A stretch of 64,000 nucleotides of DNA from Calothrix sp. PCC 7103 (lineage in GTDB: Bacteria > Cyanobacteriota > Cyanobacteriia > Cyanobacteriales > Nostocaceae), in NCBI RefSeq assembly GCF_000331305.1, contig NZ_KB217478.1:4738296-4802295 (forward strand), in the 5' to 3' direction. Below the pieces are notes generated by a model. That model saw only the letters and a program-made list of their open reading frames with translations, did no database searches and was not told where the DNA came from. Shown one piece after another: positions 63,401 to 64,000 of the stretch; position 1 is the stretch's first letter, and every line of letters starts with the position of its first letter. Both the position numbers and the translations under genes were made by a program.

Positions 63401-63544
63401 CTCAACTTGTGGTGGTGCAAACGGTGGTAACACATCCAACGGCATCTGAGGAATCACATAAAATGTCCACAGTGAAACTATAACTGTAGCTAAAACGACC
63501 AACCAGCGTCTGTCAATCACCCACCTTACAATGTTACTGAGCAT
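60410..63544 (-). CDS. HME/CzcA-CusA-type RND efflux pump subunit
   Basis: The 1044-residue protein (ATG 63544; the frame extends to 63586) begins with a TM helix and P-L-D-V-L-P-P, followed by porter-domain motifs (A-P-G-x-x-P-E-E-V-E, Q-x-P-L-A-D-T) and the TM4 relay A-I-G-T-A-I-D-D-A-I-V-Y-G-E-N with two adjacent Asp. A second half repeats the architecture, with twelve helices in total. It exports metal ions using proton motive force across both membranes, normally with a membrane-fusion and outer-membrane partner; neither is in the window. Direct-repeat site C lies 74-91 bases upstream. The substrate is inferred to be copper, silver or another divalent metal. Confidence 0.9.
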   Translation of the reverse strand: MLSNIVRWVIDRRWLVVLATVIVSLWTFYVIPQMPLDVLPPFAPPQVEIQTEAPGLAPEEVESLVTLPIESAINGTPGVTAVRSSSAPGISAVRVVFNWGTEIYQARQLVTERLQQATSKLPPGVETPQISPTTSPVGLVVQYAFTTLSTTNSELSTSLMEIRRIVDWQVTNRLLAVPGVSQVLVFGGDTRQYQVLVDPAKLAAFNVSLEQVTNATKAANVNAPGGYLITPDTEKLIRLIGRIESIEDLKKSTITSRNGVPVRLQDVADVQIGGAIKRGDGSFNGKAAIILMVNKQPLADTPTVSRAVEAAMQEIKAGLPSYIKITTTFRQDSYIDSSVKNVRSSLIQGSIIAGVILIPFLMNWRTLTVCLLDFFLTLLFGLLALSWLGIGLNTMTLGGLAVAIGTAIDDAIVYGENTYRRLRENKTASNPLPPLEIIFEGSEEVRESLIGATIIGIIVFSPIFTLPGVEGRIFTPMGISYLVVVVISSLESLLVSPALCAILLPNIKVTKREPWLARLCKSIYSNCLNFSFRNSLLIIGIALALTVASIAIIPSFGRAFLPEFQEQTMVNTLSLYPGVSLEATTKAGYVVEEALKNDRRFKFIQTRSGRAAGDADAAGVNLAHVDIELSQEGMKNRSKTLEKLRQEFNKIPGAAPNIGGFISHRMDEVLSGVRSAIAVKIFGADLAELRKIGEQVEAQMKTVDGVVDLLLEPQIPVPQIQIKFDRDAASRYGFSVGDISSIIETALNGQVVSQILENQQSFDLVVWLKPDARQNLEMIRNLLIDTPNGQKIPLENVAIIQDGTGPNTINREKVERLIVVSANAKGRDLRSIVNDIEAKVKRNVQIPAGYFIQYAGQFEAEERATQNIVIFSIIAFVAITILMYMSVKSIPSAVMIMINLPIALVGGVIAVALTGGVIYVASLVGFVSLFGVATRNGLLLVDNYNSKYAEGMPLKDIIVKGSMERLNAILMTALTSALGLAPMVLQGGPGQELLQPLSIVVFGGLFTSTAITLVVLPALYAKFGKYLFPKKINEVKEEQFLMHM

Positions 63545-63617
63545 TTTAGATTTTTGTAATTTGCACTCGCGACCAGAAAATAACAAGTGGCGCCTATCTA
63601 TAGTTTTTCAGGTGGTA

Positions 63618-63635
63618 ATGAAATTAAGATGAAAT
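63618..63635. promoter_or_regulatory. Response-regulator direct repeat, site C
   Basis: ATGAAAT-TAAG-ATGAAAT between the RND gene (-) and the small gene at 63654 (+). The distance to the pump gene resembles that of the other sites. Confidence 0.75.
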
Positions 63636-63653
63636 TTTGAGAGGGTTACGACT

Positions 63654-63923
63654 ATGAACAAACCAAGAGTTTTTGCTGATTTCCACAACGCCGATGCTCA
63701 AGGTCGCTTACGTCTAAATTGTACTGGAACAATTGAGGATTTGGCTCGACAAAAAATTTGGTTGCAAGAAGCTCAAGAATTAACACTATATAGTGAAGAT
63801 TTACAAGTTGATGGAATTGTTAGGTACTCTACCGAAGAAAATGTTTGGGTCGCTGTAATTAATTGGGACGAGATTCGAGAGCAAGAAAATTACCTAATTC
63901 AAGAAAGCAAGCTGAATCGATAA
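63654..63923 (+). CDS. Conserved hypothetical small protein
   Basis: The 89-residue soluble protein starts M-N-K-P-R-V-F-A-D-F-H-N-A-D and is followed by a short beta-rich sequence (G-R-L-R-L-N-C-T-G-T, V-D-G-I-V-R-Y). It has one Cys and no membrane segment. A GAGAGGG site precedes the ATG. It is divergent from the pump gene and shares its regulatory region. Function unknown. The window ends 77 bases later without further features. Confidence 0.7.
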   Translation: MNKPRVFADFHNADAQGRLRLNCTGTIEDLARQKIWLQEAQELTLYSEDLQVDGIVRYSTEENVWVAVINWDEIREQENYLIQESKLNR

Positions 63924-64000
63924 TTTCCTCTTATAAAGTTTGTTTAAAAAATCAATTTGTTTGATTCAAAGCTTTACTTAAGATGCTATACAAATATCTT

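Overview
The window is cyanobacterial chromosome, most likely from a filamentous member of the Nostocales. The grounds are a psaF-psaJ-psaL photosystem I cluster next to gmk and tsaD, a Tic22 homologue, a secD-secF-pdhB block, cyanobacteria-specific families (DUF928, DUF1822, CHAT/CHASE2 proteins), AT-rich DNA and many dispersed palindromic repeats. The hexamer GGCGCC is strikingly abundant, while the usual cyanobacterial palindrome HIP1 (GCGATCGC) was not seen and GATC looks very rare.

Layout. 1-19.9 kb is mostly housekeeping: an incomplete sigma-region-4-like protein with a downstream partner, a transglutaminase-fold membrane protein lacking its catalytic residues, a remA-like gene, gmk, the PSI cluster, tsaD, an alpha/beta hydrolase, an ACT protein, a Ycf52-type acetyltransferase, tRNA-Pro(UGG), tic22, prmC, tsaC, a degenerate histidine kinase, a second acetyltransferase, secF, secD and pdhB. 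20.3-25.85 kb is a metal-homeostasis island on the minus strand: a hemB 3' fragment, an SCO5389-family gene, a 55-residue SmtA-type metallothionein, two metallophosphoesterase-fold proteins with altered metal ligands, a CobW-like P-loop protein, folE, and a His-rich COG0523 GTPase preceded by a perfect 7-1-7 palindrome of the Zur-box type. 26-29 kb holds an orphan DNA methyltransferase, an antitoxin with a truncated VapC, and a site-2 protease.

29.4-43.6 kb is built around two CHAT (caspase-like) proteins. A plus-strand operon encodes a sigma-like factor, DUF1822, CHAT+CHASE2 and DUF928 proteins. On the minus strand are secreted repeat proteins, a TPR-CHAT protein and a 1000-residue two-partner-secretion adhesin. 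A 141-bp MITE has inserted in frame at the predicted signal peptide of the TPR-CHAT protein. 43.7-53.4 kb carries a truncated histidine kinase, a GH31 glucosidase, cobA, hemD, coaE, a hexapeptide acyltransferase, a membrane protein and several gene fragments.

53.4-64 kb is a heavy-metal (probably copper) island: an RppA/RppB-like two-component system, copZ, copA, a small membrane protein, a MerR regulator with a methyltransferase, a lipoprotein, an HME-type RND pump and a small conserved protein. The same 18-bp direct repeat (ATGAAAT-N4-ATGAAAT) lies upstream of the response regulator/copZ, the lipoprotein and the RND pump, suggesting one regulon. A MerR-type promoter with a 20-bp spacer drives copZ-copA.

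All calls come from reading the sequence and recalled family knowledge. No database search was run.
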